Below are positions 5,694 to 13,147 of a DNA stretch of 14,367 nt, in pieces. Source of the DNA: CAYTZO01 sp964442525. Lineage in GTDB: Bacteria > Patescibacteriota > Microgenomatia > UBA10105 > UBA927. The stretch is from assembly GCA_964442525.1 (NCBI GenBank), contig CAYTZO010000022.1:1-14367 (forward strand), in the 5' to 3' direction. Position 1 is the stretch's first letter. Every line of letters starts with the position of its first letter. Both the position numbers and the translations under genes were made by a program. A model generated the notes under the pieces. It searched no databases. It was not told where the DNA came from and saw only the letters and a program-made list of their open reading frames with translations.

Positions 5694-6401
5694 ATGATAC
5701 GGGTATCCCATGTCTCAAAAATTTATATATCCGGAACTGTGGAAACTGCGGCCCTCGCGGACGTATCGTTTGAGATAAAAAAAGGCGAATTCGTGGCTAT
5801 TATGGGTCCGTCGGGAAGCGGAAAAAGTACCCTCATGCACATTCTTGGGGCACTGGATCTGCCTACCTCCGGGACGTATGTACTCGACGGGGAAAAAGTT
5901 TCGAGTCTTTCGGAAAATGAATTGGCAGAGATCAGAAACAGAAAAATCGGATTTATTTTTCAGGCATTTAACCTTTTACCCCGGACGACTGCAGTAAAAA
6001 ACGTCATGCTCCCCATGGTATACGCCGGCATACCCAGAGAGGAGCGGCTGGAGCGGGCAAAAAAATACCTTCGCATGGTGGGGCTTGGCGACCGGACGGA
6101 TTACGCCTCAAACCAACTCTCCGGCGGGCAGCAGCAGAGGGTAGCGATTGCCAGGGGACTCGTGATGAATCCCAGCATTCTCTTGGCCGATGAGCCGACG
6201 GGAAATATTGCCTCAGTTCAGGCAGAAGAAATTATGGAAATATTCCAACGGCTCAATGATGACGGACACACGATTGTCATGATTACGCATGAACCCGATA
6301 TTGCAGAGCATGCCAAACGCATTATTCATATTCGTGACGGAAAAATCGTTGAGGATGGTAACGGTCACAAACAACGAAGGGCCGTAAAACCAAAACACTA
6401 A
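5694..6401 (+). CDS. MacB-type ABC transporter ATP-binding protein
   Basis: This 235-residue nucleotide-binding protein has every expected motif: Walker A GPSGSGKST (38-46), Q-loop Gln90, signature LSGGQQQ (142-148), Walker B ILLADE with catalytic Glu167, and switch His199. The composition and the LPRTTAVKNVMLPMVYAG segment put it in the LolD/MacB/YknY group, which drives type VII (mechanotransmission) exporters rather than substrate channels. The D-loop reads GNIASVQ where most relatives have GNLDSxT, so the D-loop Asp is Ala. The C-terminus is basic. The gene starts six bases after the adaptor stop and ends five bases before the permease, without a clear Shine-Dalgarno. This points to translation coupled to the upstream gene within one operon. 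Confidence 0.93.
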   Translation: MIRVSHVSKIYISGTVETAALADVSFEIKKGEFVAIMGPSGSGKSTLMHILGALDLPTSGTYVLDGEKVSSLSENELAEIRNRKIGFIFQAFNLLPRTTAVKNVMLPMVYAGIPREERLERAKKYLRMVGLGDRTDYASNQLSGGQQQRVAIARGLVMNPSILLADEPTGNIASVQAEEIMEIFQRLNDDGHTIVMITHEPDIAEHAKRIIHIRDGKIVEDGNGHKQRRAVKPKH

Positions 6402-6406
6402 AATTT

Positions 6407-7630
6407 ATGGAATATACGGAAATTATTATCGAAGCAATCAGTACGCTTACCGTCAATAGGCTTCGTACAGGCCTGGCAACGCTGGGAATTGTGATCGGTA
6501 TTGCAAGTGTTATTGCGCTGATCTCGCTGGGGCAGGCGAGCGCCAGGGCCGTGCAGTCGCAGATTCAGTCTCTCGGTTCAAACCTGCTCACGGTGCAGCC
6601 TGGCGCGGTAAGCCAGGGAGGGGTACGCGGTGCAGCCGGCGGGGCAACATCTCTCACCCTTGAAGACGCCCGGGCCATTATGACCTCTTCCCAGGTAACT
6701 ACCGTTGAGAATGTTTCGCCCGAGCTTTCGCGCCGCGGCCAGGTAACCACCGGTCAGGCAAACACCAACACACAGGTTGTGGGCGTGACGCCGGTCTATG
6801 CCACGGTGCGTAAAGTGAACGTCGCATCGGGAAATTTTATCAGCGAGTCCGATGTGGACGGGATGCGAAAGGTAGCGGTTTTGGGGCCGGCGGTTGTTGC
6901 CAATCTTTTTGGCAGCGGGGCAACTCCCATTGGTCAGAGGGTACGGATTAATGGTCAATCATTAACCATCGTGGGTATTACAGAACCAAAAGGCGGAACC
7001 GGATTCTTTAATCAGGATGATATGATTTTTGTTCCCATCTCAACCGCCCAAAAACAGCTCTTTGGCGTTGATTACGTGAGTTCCATTGCCCTGGAGGCAA
7101 GATCCGCCGATGTTATGGTTGACGCTCAGAATGAAGTGGGGTATCTGCTTCTTGCCCGGCACAGGCTGAACGACCCAACGCAGGCAGACTTTTCCATTTT
7201 TAACCAGCAGGACATTTTAAATACGGTCAATCAGGCAACCGGAACGTTTACCACGCTTCTTGCCGGTGTTGCTGCCATATCGCTTCTGGTTGGCGGCATC
7301 GGCATCATGAACATTATGCTTGTTACCGTCACGGAGAGAACCAGAGAGATCGGTCTTCGCAAAGCACTGGGGGCCAAGAAAAACGTTATCGTCACCCAAT
7401 TTTTAATTGAATCAGTCATCCTCACCTTTGCCGGAGGGATAATCGGCATAGGCGCAGGTGTCCTTGCCTCCTATGCTATTTCGCGTTTTACGAATTCCAT
7501 TTTTATTATCTCTGCGCAGTCCATTGTCCTGGCATTTATTGTCTCGGCAGGCATCGGAATTTTGTTTGGTTGGTATCCGGCCAAGCGCGCATCCAATTTA
7601 CAGCCGATTGAAGCATTGAGATATGAATAG
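6407..7630 (+). CDS. MacB/YknZ-type ABC permease (MacB_PCD + FtsX)
   Basis: The 407-residue protein has the four-helix MacB plan. The first membrane helix (about residues 20-42, GLATLGIVIGIASVIALISL) follows an amphipathic start. A large extracytoplasmic domain (about 45-275) comes next. Three C-terminal helices form the FtsX domain, with the conserved cytoplasmic loop TERTREIGLRKALGA (about 305-319) that contacts the ATPase. It ends in YPAKRASNLQPIEALRYE, the usual end of this family. The separate ATPase gene is like YknY/YknZ rather than fused MacB. With the adaptor, it would use ATP hydrolysis to move or push out molecules on the outer face of the membrane. Its stop codon overlaps the start of the hydrolase gene by eight bases. 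Confidence 0.92.
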   Translation: MEYTEIIIEAISTLTVNRLRTGLATLGIVIGIASVIALISLGQASARAVQSQIQSLGSNLLTVQPGAVSQGGVRGAAGGATSLTLEDARAIMTSSQVTTVENVSPELSRRGQVTTGQANTNTQVVGVTPVYATVRKVNVASGNFISESDVDGMRKVAVLGPAVVANLFGSGATPIGQRVRINGQSLTIVGITEPKGGTGFFNQDDMIFVPISTAQKQLFGVDYVSSIALEARSADVMVDAQNEVGYLLLARHRLNDPTQADFSIFNQQDILNTVNQATGTFTTLLAGVAAISLLVGGIGIMNIMLVTVTERTREIGLRKALGAKKNVIVTQFLIESVILTFAGGIIGIGAGVLASYAISRFTNSIFIISAQSIVLAFIVSAGIGILFGWYPAKRASNLQPIEALRYE

Positions 7631-8678
7631 ACGAAAATTTTTTCCTTTATTTGTCGTTCTCACCGTTGGCGTTTTAGCGATAGGATTTTCTGTCATTCGT
7701 TCAAAAAAAGGCGCATCGGTTTCCGACTCCAGAAATTACCCAATGCAGCAGAATGAAGGCGGCTTGGGGAATGCAGAAAACCCTTATTCCATCGACTATC
7801 TCAGGAAACAGGATTACCCCGGAAGCGAAATCGTTATTGAGCAAACGTTGACGCCGGCGCCAAATTACTCCAAATATGTCGTTTCCTACAAATCCGAGGG
7901 ACTCAAGATTTATGCGCTTATGACCGTTCCTGCCGGTCTAACGCCACAAAACGGCTGGCCGGTTATTATTTTTAACCACGGCTACATTACCCCAGGCACG
8001 TATAGTACCGTGTCAAGTTACGCAAAATACGTTGACGTATTTGCAAAAAACGGTTTTATTGTTTTTAAAAGTGACTATCGGGGAAACGGCAACTCCGAGG
8101 GTACGCCAACGGGACATTTCGGTCCCGGGTACACCACGGATGTTCTCAACGCCATCGGTTCCGTAAAAAAATATAAGGGTGCCAATCCCCAGAAGATCGG
8201 CGTCTGGGGACATTCGATGGGCGGCGCGATCACCCTCAATGCTCTGGTCATCTCAAAAGACATTAAAGCGGCGTCGATCTGGGCAGGAACCGTCGGTCCG
8301 GTGGCGGAAGAATTCGGCAGATGGGGAAGAGGAAGGCCAAATCACGTCGATCCCACTGGTAGCCCGGGCGGAGCGGGGGGAAGGGAAGGCCCTGCGCAAC
8401 AGTTCGGCACGCCGGAGCAAAATCCGGAGTTTTGGCGTTTGATCGATCCCCTTAACTACCTTAGCGACATCGCCGTGCCCGTGGAAATCCAGCAGGGTTT
8501 AGCCGATCAGGAAGTTAACCCCAGGGTTTCAGAGAATTTATATACTAAATTGAAAGCGCTGGGGAAACTGGTTAGGTACTATACCTATCCGGGTGATAAT
8601 CACAATATTTCAAATAATTTTGATACTGCGATGGATCGGTCGGTGGATTTTTTTACTACCTATCTGAAAAACCGATAG
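7623..8678 (+). CDS. Membrane-anchored alpha/beta hydrolase (acylaminoacyl-peptidase/S9-like)
   Basis: The 351-residue protein begins with an uncleaved signal anchor (about residues 6-24), so the catalytic domain faces outside. The alpha/beta hydrolase elements appear in order: FNHGY oxyanion-loop motif, SDYRGNGNSEG, nucleophile elbow G-H-S198-M-G-G, catalytic acid candidate Asp295 (QGLADQEV) and catalytic His327 (GDNHNIS). This order and spacing fit the dienelactone hydrolase/prolyl oligopeptidase-like group, which splits peptides or esters. A Gly/Arg-rich insert (about 232-262) sits after strand 6 where lid segments occur. Its ATG overlaps the permease stop by eight bases, so it is made together with the exporter. 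It may process the exported product or break down a peptide outside the cell. The exact substrate cannot be read. Confidence 0.88.
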   Translation: MNRRKFFPLFVVLTVGVLAIGFSVIRSKKGASVSDSRNYPMQQNEGGLGNAENPYSIDYLRKQDYPGSEIVIEQTLTPAPNYSKYVVSYKSEGLKIYALMTVPAGLTPQNGWPVIIFNHGYITPGTYSTVSSYAKYVDVFAKNGFIVFKSDYRGNGNSEGTPTGHFGPGYTTDVLNAIGSVKKYKGANPQKIGVWGHSMGGAITLNALVISKDIKAASIWAGTVGPVAEEFGRWGRGRPNHVDPTGSPGGAGGREGPAQQFGTPEQNPEFWRLIDPLNYLSDIAVPVEIQQGLADQEVNPRVSENLYTKLKALGKLVRYYTYPGDNHNISNNFDTAMDRSVDFFTTYLKNR

Positions 8679-8691
8679 ATATTCGTTTGAG

Positions 8692-8701
8692 AAAGGAGGT
8701 G
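8692..8701 (+). promoter_or_regulatory. Perfect Shine-Dalgarno (AAAGGAGGTG)
   Basis: Ten bases are fully complementary to the common 3' end of bacterial 16S rRNA, eight bases before the ATG at 8710. It is the strongest ribosome-binding site in the window. Most other genes here have weak sites or none. Confidence 0.85.
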
Positions 8702-8709
8702 TACAGCGT

Positions 8710-9165
8710 ATGAAAAATCAGTTGATTCTTACGGGTATTGCCGTTATTTTGATCGGCGGAGCTGCATTTTTTGGCGGCATAAACTACCAGAAGGGCAAGG
8801 CAATGGGGCCCGGGCGCAACGGCCAGGGAGATTCCCGCGTTCAGGACGGCAACCATGCCGGAGGGCTTCAGGGTCGGGGGAACGGGGGCATACGGCCGGT
8901 GTCGGGCGAAATCATGAGTCAAGACGATAAAAGCATTACCGTTAAACTCCAGGACGGAACAAGTAGGCTCGTGGTTGTCTCCAACACTACCCAAATTAAT
9001 AAAACGCAAGAGGCCACGAAAAGCGACCTGAAAACCGGTGAACGGGTAGCGGTATTTGGGACGGAAAATGCCGACGGGAGCGTCACGGCTCAGAATATCC
9101 AGCTCAACCCACAGTTTCGCGGGGGATCGGACACTCGTTCACCGACTCCCTCACCTGGTCAGTAA
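8710..9165 (+). CDS. Membrane-anchored DUF5666-like small protein
   Basis: The 151-residue protein has an N-terminal membrane anchor (about residues 5-23), then a Gly/Arg/Asn-rich linker (32-62). A compact all-beta domain (about 63-135) reads SGEIMSQDDKSITVKLQDG, then VVVSNTTQINK and LKTGERVAVFG, and ends in GSVTAQNIQL. This fits the OB-like DUF5666 domain (a strand with an embedded sensor-like turn, a T-x-I-x-K strand, then a 'G-x-x-V-x-V-x-G' strand). A Ser/Pro/Thr-rich tail follows. The domain has no known activity and is often found in secreted or envelope proteins. The gene lies 31 bases after the hydrolase and closes the exporter operon. It has a perfect Shine-Dalgarno, so it may be made in greater amount than its neighbours. 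A structural or binding role outside the membrane is inferred. Confidence 0.75.
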   Translation: MKNQLILTGIAVILIGGAAFFGGINYQKGKAMGPGRNGQGDSRVQDGNHAGGLQGRGNGGIRPVSGEIMSQDDKSITVKLQDGTSRLVVVSNTTQINKTQEATKSDLKTGERVAVFGTENADGSVTAQNIQLNPQFRGGSDTRSPTPSPGQ

Positions 9166-9239
9166 AATCCGGGCGCCTGCGGAAGAAAAAGAATTGGGTT
9201 AAGGGACGTTGCTTTTTGCCTGGGCTGTTATACCCCTTT

Positions 9240-9272
9240 TTGTCATGTCATAGTTCCGAGACATGATAGAAT
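9240..9272 (+). promoter_or_regulatory. Candidate promoter with operator-like inverted repeat
   Basis: TCATGTC (9243-9249) and GACATGA (9260-9266) form a perfect 7-bp inverted repeat around ten bases. It overlaps promoter-like boxes: TTGTCA (9240-9245, five of six to the -35) with CATGAT (9262-9267) at 16 bases, and TAGAAT (9267-9272, five of six to the -10). The geometry suggests a repressor operator or a leader hairpin before the GT-C/Nudix genes. The pairing of boxes is not ideal, so the exact promoter is uncertain. Confidence 0.4.
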
Positions 9273-9332
9273 ACTTGAGGGAAGAAGGCCATAGGTAACC
9301 GGCGTGACTCATGCGTCCCACCCTCTTTTGGT

Positions 9333-10823
9333 ATGAACAGATTAACCCTCTTTTTTCTCCTTGCCAGTTTTTCCGTGGCATTTTTCCTGCGCTGGTATTT
9401 ACTTCCAACCAATCTCTTTTTTGGCCCGGAACAAGGACGGGATTTTCTTGCAATCAAAAGTATTGTCATTGATCGCAAGCTGACCCTTATCGGTCCGAAG
9501 ACCGATTTTGCCGGTGTGTTTCACGGACCGCTTTACTACTACCTGGCAGCCGTTCCCTTTGTTCTTTTCCGGGGAAACCCCTTATCGGTCATGGGTTTGC
9601 TCACCCTGCTTCAGGCGCTCACCGTTTTTTTGGTGTACGCCGCAGGCCGTGAACTTACCGGAAAGCGGAGTGTGGGGTTACTCAGTGCAATCCTTTTTAC
9701 ATTTTCTTACGGCGCCATTCTCTACAGTCGCTGGCTTACCGGCGTACCGCTCACGATTCCCCTCTCCTTTGCACTTTTGTGGCTCCTTGCCCGTTTCTTC
9801 CGCGGCCGCACGCGCACGCTTCCGGCTGTGGCGGTTGTGGCGGCGCTCCTGCTTCAGGCAGAGTTTATCAATTTTCTCTTCGTACCGTTTATTCTCCTCT
9901 ACGGCGTATTCCGTTACGGCCGCATCCGAAAAACGCCGCGTCCCCTCCTGGTTCTTTCCTTTTTGATCTTTCTTCTTTTGGCCACGGGAACCTATGTGCT
10001 TTTTGACCTTCGGCATAACTTTCTTACAACCAGAAGCGTATTGGGCAATTTTACCGATACCGGTAAATCGCTTGTATCATGGAATGATTCGCTTCGGGAG
10101 GTATTGACGGGCTTTGCCCGGGCAACGGGTGGGTTTCTTGGTATACCGATCCAATGGGTCTCATCGGCGGTTCTGGCAGGGATCGCTCTCTATCTTCTCG
10201 CCCGGAGCATGCAAAAGGAAAAAGGGGAAGGGGGTATGCTTTTGGTGTGGCTTATTGTTCCTCCGGTAATTCTGATACTTTTTCGCCGGGGTACCCTCGA
10301 TCAATTATTTGTCCTTACCATTCCGGCAGTTATTGTCGGCGCGGCGCTTATACTCCGAGAGATTGCCCGCCGTCTCGGCAAAACATTGGCAGTTATCCTG
10401 CTTGTGGGGATAATTGTCATTAACACCCGGCAGGTCTGGAGAAATTTTCCAACAAATGAAAACGTATTTTTTCAATCAACGCAACCGGGTGTCCGCTATA
10501 ATGATCAGCTCACAATCATCGACCGCATTTATGCAAAAGCAGGGACGCGGCCGTTTGAAGTTCAATCCTATACGATACCGTATTTTTGGCAGGACGGCTG
10601 GACGTATCTTTTCTGGTGGCAGGGGAGGGAAAAGTACCGCGGAAAACTACCGGTGTCATCTGGAGGTGAGGTTCTGTTTGTCATTATCCAAAAAGACCGT
10701 TCCAATCCGACATTTCAGAACAATTGGTACCGGGATACCGTATCTCGTTGGGGAGTTCTGGTTGATCAAGTTACGATCGGCGACTATACTCTGGAAGAGC
10801 GGGAGATGAAAGGAACATTATGA
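9333..10823 (+). CDS. GT-C/GT39-like polytopic glycosyltransferase-type membrane protein
   Basis: This 496-residue protein has about ten membrane segments. The first (4-24) is followed by G31-PEQGRD37, an acidic extracytoplasmic loop with Glu33 and Asp37, where GT-C enzymes of the PMT_2/ArnT group bind the lipid-linked sugar and metal. GVFHGPLYYYLAAVP (about residues 58-72) is the second typical loop, as in GT39-type proteins (HPPLYY). Membrane helices continue to about residue 365. The last 130 residues are extracytoplasmic with mixed strands. The likely role is transfer of a sugar from a polyprenyl phosphate to a lipid, glycan or protein on the outer face. Substrates are unknown. There is no Shine-Dalgarno at the ATG. 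The stop overlaps the Nudix start (ATGA). Confidence 0.82.
   Translation: MNRLTLFFLLASFSVAFFLRWYLLPTNLFFGPEQGRDFLAIKSIVIDRKLTLIGPKTDFAGVFHGPLYYYLAAVPFVLFRGNPLSVMGLLTLLQALTVFLVYAAGRELTGKRSVGLLSAILFTFSYGAILYSRWLTGVPLTIPLSFALLWLLARFFRGRTRTLPAVAVVAALLLQAEFINFLFVPFILLYGVFRYGRIRKTPRPLLVLSFLIFLLLATGTYVLFDLRHNFLTTRSVLGNFTDTGKSLVSWNDSLREVLTGFARATGGFLGIPIQWVSSAVLAGIALYLLARSMQKEKGEGGMLLVWLIVPPVILILFRRGTLDQLFVLTIPAVIVGAALILREIARRLGKTLAVILLVGIIVINTRQVWRNFPTNENVFFQSTQPGVRYNDQLTIIDRIYAKAGTRPFEVQSYTIPYFWQDGWTYLFWWQGREKYRGKLPVSSGGEVLFVIIQKDRSNPTFQNNWYRDTVSRWGVLVDQVTIGDYTLEEREMKGTL
10809..10814 (+). promoter_or_regulatory. Shine-Dalgarno (AAAGGA) of the Nudix gene
   Basis: AAAGGA lies inside the end of the GT-C-like gene, five bases before the ATG at 10820. 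It supports this start and translational coupling through the ATGA overlap. Confidence 0.6.
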
Positions 10824-11290
10824 TTACCTGCACATTTGAAGACGGAATAGAGACCAGTCTCCGTCACGTGGTCGTTCACATGATCGTCGAAAAAGACGGG
10901 GCCTTACTTCTGGTCAAACGCGCGCCGAAACTTTTGGAAGGAGGAAAGTGGTCGCTGCCGAGCGGATTTTTGGACCGCGATGAAACGGCCATAGCGTGTG
11001 CTCTTCGGGAACTCAGAGAAGAAACCGGTTGGGTTGGGGAAGAGGTGTCGCTGTTTCGTATCAATACGAACCCAAACAGGCCTCATGAGGACCGCCAAAA
11101 CGTTTCCTTTGATTTCATCGTCCGGCCCCTTCGTCAAGCGGGAGAAGCCGATTGGGAATCAACAGAGGTTACGTGGTTTCCCCTGAGGAGCCTTCCGCCG
11201 CTCGATTCTCTTGCATTTGATCACGGTATAAGTATTGAGCTTTATCTCAAATACCGGAAGCGTCCATTCTCCTTGCCAATTCTCTCGTGA
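10820..11290 (+). CDS. Nudix hydrolase
   Basis: The 156-residue protein contains a complete Nudix box at residues 49-71, matching GX5EX7REUXEEXGU: Gly49, Glu55, Arg63-Glu64, Glu67-Glu68, Gly70. The metal-binding glutamates are all present. The lead-in VVVHMIVEKDGALLLVKRAP and KWSLPSGF is standard for small Nudix enzymes, which cleave nucleoside diphosphates linked to another group (X), such as oxidised dNTPs, ADP-ribose or sugar nucleotides. The ATG overlaps the stop of the upstream GT-C-like gene, so the two are translated together. The next gene, dnaG, starts 21 bases after its stop. Either context is possible: nucleotide clean-up near replication, or turnover of a nucleotide sugar with the glycosyltransferase. 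The sequence does not decide. Confidence 0.9.
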   Translation: MITCTFEDGIETSLRHVVVHMIVEKDGALLLVKRAPKLLEGGKWSLPSGFLDRDETAIACALRELREETGWVGEEVSLFRINTNPNRPHEDRQNVSFDFIVRPLRQAGEADWESTEVTWFPLRSLPPLDSLAFDHGISIELYLKYRKRPFSLPILS

Positions 11291-11311
11291 CGGTGGTATC
11301 CTGCGGCTGGT

Positions 11312-13048
11312 ATGAGCGACATTGATGAAATTAAATCCCGGTTAAATATCGTTGAGCTTATCGGCAGCCGCGTTCACCTGAAAAAAGCGGGCCGTAACTT
11401 TAAGGGGCTTTGCCCGTTCCATAGTGAGAAAACCCCGTCGTTTATCGTTTCGCCGGACCGGCAGATATTCCACTGTTTTGGCTGCGGCAAAGGAGGATCG
11501 ATTATTGATTTTGTTATGGAGTTTGATCACGTGGATTTTCCGGAAGCGCTTGAGACACTCGCGGAAAAAGCGGGGGTGAAACTCACCAGGCGCGCGCCCG
11601 ACACTGCCGAAGGGAAGCTCAAACAGAGGCTCTATGAGATAAATCATTTGGCAAGCGAGTTTTACCGTTATCTTTTAACCAAACACAAACTTGGGGAAGT
11701 TGCCCGACGGTATCTCAAAAACCGAGGAATCTCAGATAAATCAATCAACACATTCTCATTAGGATACAGCCCGAACAGTTGGGATGGACTCGTCAAGTTT
11801 CTCCTCAAAAAAAATTATGACGAAAAACTTTTGGAAGTGGCGGGGCTCGCCGTCCGCGGCAGTCGGGGATATTATGACCGATTTCGCGGGAGAGTCATGT
11901 TTACGCTCAAAGACCACCGGGGCAATGTCGTGGGTTTTGCCGGACGGGTTATGGACCCGGAGGTGAAAGAGGCCAAGTACATTAACACGTCCGAAACGCC
12001 GGTGTATGTGAAAAGCAACGTGCTTTACGGGCTCGACATCACCCACGAGGCGATCATCAAAGCAAATGAGGCGATTGTGATGGAAGGGGAACTTGATGTG
12101 ATTTCTTCCTGGCAAGCCGGCATTTCCAACGTTGTTGCTCTCAAAGGCTCAGCGCTTACCGAAGGACATGTGCGTCTTCTGCGGCGCTTTACCGAGCGGC
12201 TTGCCTTTGCTTTGGACAGTGACCTGGCCGGAGATGCCGCCGCCCGGCGCGGGATAGAACTTGCCGAGAGCGCCGGCTTTGACATGCAGGTAGTTATTCT
12301 TCCTTCGGGCAAAGATCCTGACGAAGCCGCCCGGCAAAATCCGGGAGCCTTCAAGAAGGCCATACGCGCAGCCATACCCGTCTATGATTATTTTATTTCC
12401 TCTGCCATGTCTCGGTTCGACGCGGCGACCGCATTTGGGAAACGGAAAATCAGCGAAGAGCTGTTGCCGATTCTGGGCAAAATTGACAATGCCATTGTGC
12501 AGGCGCATTACGTAAAAAAACTTGCCGATAGTTTGGATGTGGGAGAGGAAACGGTTCGGGACGGACTCGAAAAGCTCCGCCGGAAAAGTTTCCCGACCGC
12601 TCCCCAGGCACCGCAAAAGCTTACCAACGAGCGGACCAGGCCGGAGAAGCTTGAGCTATACCTTCTTGCATTCATCCTGCAGGGCAAAACGACGGAATTT
12701 TACGAGGAACTTAAAAGGACCGTTGCCCTTTCCGATGTTGTCCAACTGCCGGTCCGCCGGATCCTCGAACGGCTCGCAGAAGCATCGAAACAAAAACAAC
12801 ACGTTGTGCTGAAAAGTTTTGCGGCATCGCTGCCGCCGGAGCTTATTGAGACGCTTGACGAGGCGTTTTTGTGGGACATCGCTGACTTTGTGGAGAATGA
12901 GGAGAAGATGAACAGGGAGTGGGGACGGGCTCTCTATGAATTCCGCGTGCTTGTGCTCAAAAGAAAAATACAAAACGAGAAAGACATGGAGAAACTCAAG
13001 GCGTTAACGAGCGCGCTCGCCGATCTGGAAAAAAAGGCGGAAATTTAG
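11312..13048 (+). CDS. dnaG: DNA primase DnaG
   Basis: The 578-residue length matches typical DnaG. The N-terminal CHC2 zinc-binding domain has ligands Cys34, His37, Cys55 and Cys58, with the flanking GLCPFHSEKTPSF and FHCFGCGKGG typical of the family. The catalytic core contains RVMFTLKDHRGNVVGFAGR and VKSNVLYGL. The TOPRIM site is E258-G-E-L-D262, where most bacteria have EGYMD, and D302-S-D304, which binds metal. From about residue 440 the protein is helical and poorly conserved, in the place of the helicase-binding domain. It makes RNA primers at the replication fork. ATG 11312 has no clear Shine-Dalgarno and lies 21 bases after the Nudix stop. rpoD follows after 95 bases, the conserved dnaG-rpoD order of many bacteria. 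Confidence 0.97.
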   Translation: MSDIDEIKSRLNIVELIGSRVHLKKAGRNFKGLCPFHSEKTPSFIVSPDRQIFHCFGCGKGGSIIDFVMEFDHVDFPEALETLAEKAGVKLTRRAPDTAEGKLKQRLYEINHLASEFYRYLLTKHKLGEVARRYLKNRGISDKSINTFSLGYSPNSWDGLVKFLLKKNYDEKLLEVAGLAVRGSRGYYDRFRGRVMFTLKDHRGNVVGFAGRVMDPEVKEAKYINTSETPVYVKSNVLYGLDITHEAIIKANEAIVMEGELDVISSWQAGISNVVALKGSALTEGHVRLLRRFTERLAFALDSDLAGDAAARRGIELAESAGFDMQVVILPSGKDPDEAARQNPGAFKKAIRAAIPVYDYFISSAMSRFDAATAFGKRKISEELLPILGKIDNAIVQAHYVKKLADSLDVGEETVRDGLEKLRRKSFPTAPQAPQKLTNERTRPEKLELYLLAFILQGKTTEFYEELKRTVALSDVVQLPVRRILERLAEASKQKQHVVLKSFAASLPPELIETLDEAFLWDIADFVENEEKMNREWGRALYEFRVLVLKRKIQNEKDMEKLKALTSALADLEKKAEI

Positions 13049-13054
13049 TATACT
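13026..13054 (+). promoter_or_regulatory. Probable rpoD promoter (TGGAAA - 17 - TATACT)
   Basis: TATACT (13049-13054, five of six to consensus) starts right after the dnaG stop. TGGAAA (13026-13031, four of six) lies exactly 17 bases upstream. Transcription would begin near 13061, leaving an 83-base leader. It would allow rpoD expression apart from dnaG. Confidence 0.55.
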
Positions 13055-13086
13055 GTACCCCAAGCGAAGTCACTTGTTTGTCCGTA

Positions 13087-13113
13087 CATGCAGACGATTG
13101 AATCTTCTGCATG
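13087..13113 (+). promoter_or_regulatory. Perfect 8-bp leader hairpin upstream of rpoD
   Basis: CATGCAGA (13087-13094) pairs perfectly with TCTGCATG (13106-13113) around 11 bases. It lies in the predicted rpoD leader, 30 bases before the start codon. No T-run follows, so it is not a terminator. The first arm holds the ATG of a short leader ORF. Confidence 0.55.
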
Positions 13114-13147
13114 GGATAGCACAGGCAGGGACTCTCGGATACTATGA
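13088..13147 (+). CDS. Possible 19-codon leader ORF overlapping the rpoD start
   Basis: From ATG 13088 the frame reads MQTIESSAWDSTGRDSRIL and ends with TGA at 13145-13147, sharing ATGA with the rpoD start. This geometry is that of a translationally coupled leader. No Shine-Dalgarno precedes it and its ATG lies in a hairpin arm. The peptide itself is not recognised. The overlap could be chance. Confidence 0.25.
   Translation: MQTIESSAWDSTGRDSRIL

Noticed and set aside
9508..9966. Long second frame inside the GT-C-like gene
   Set aside because: It is a shadow frame rich in Ser, Cys, Phe and Arg, without domains; the main frame has clear membrane segments and the GT-C loop motif.
12025..12616. 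Antisense open frames inside dnaG
   Set aside because: The frames arise from GC-rich codon positions of dnaG and show no motif of their own.
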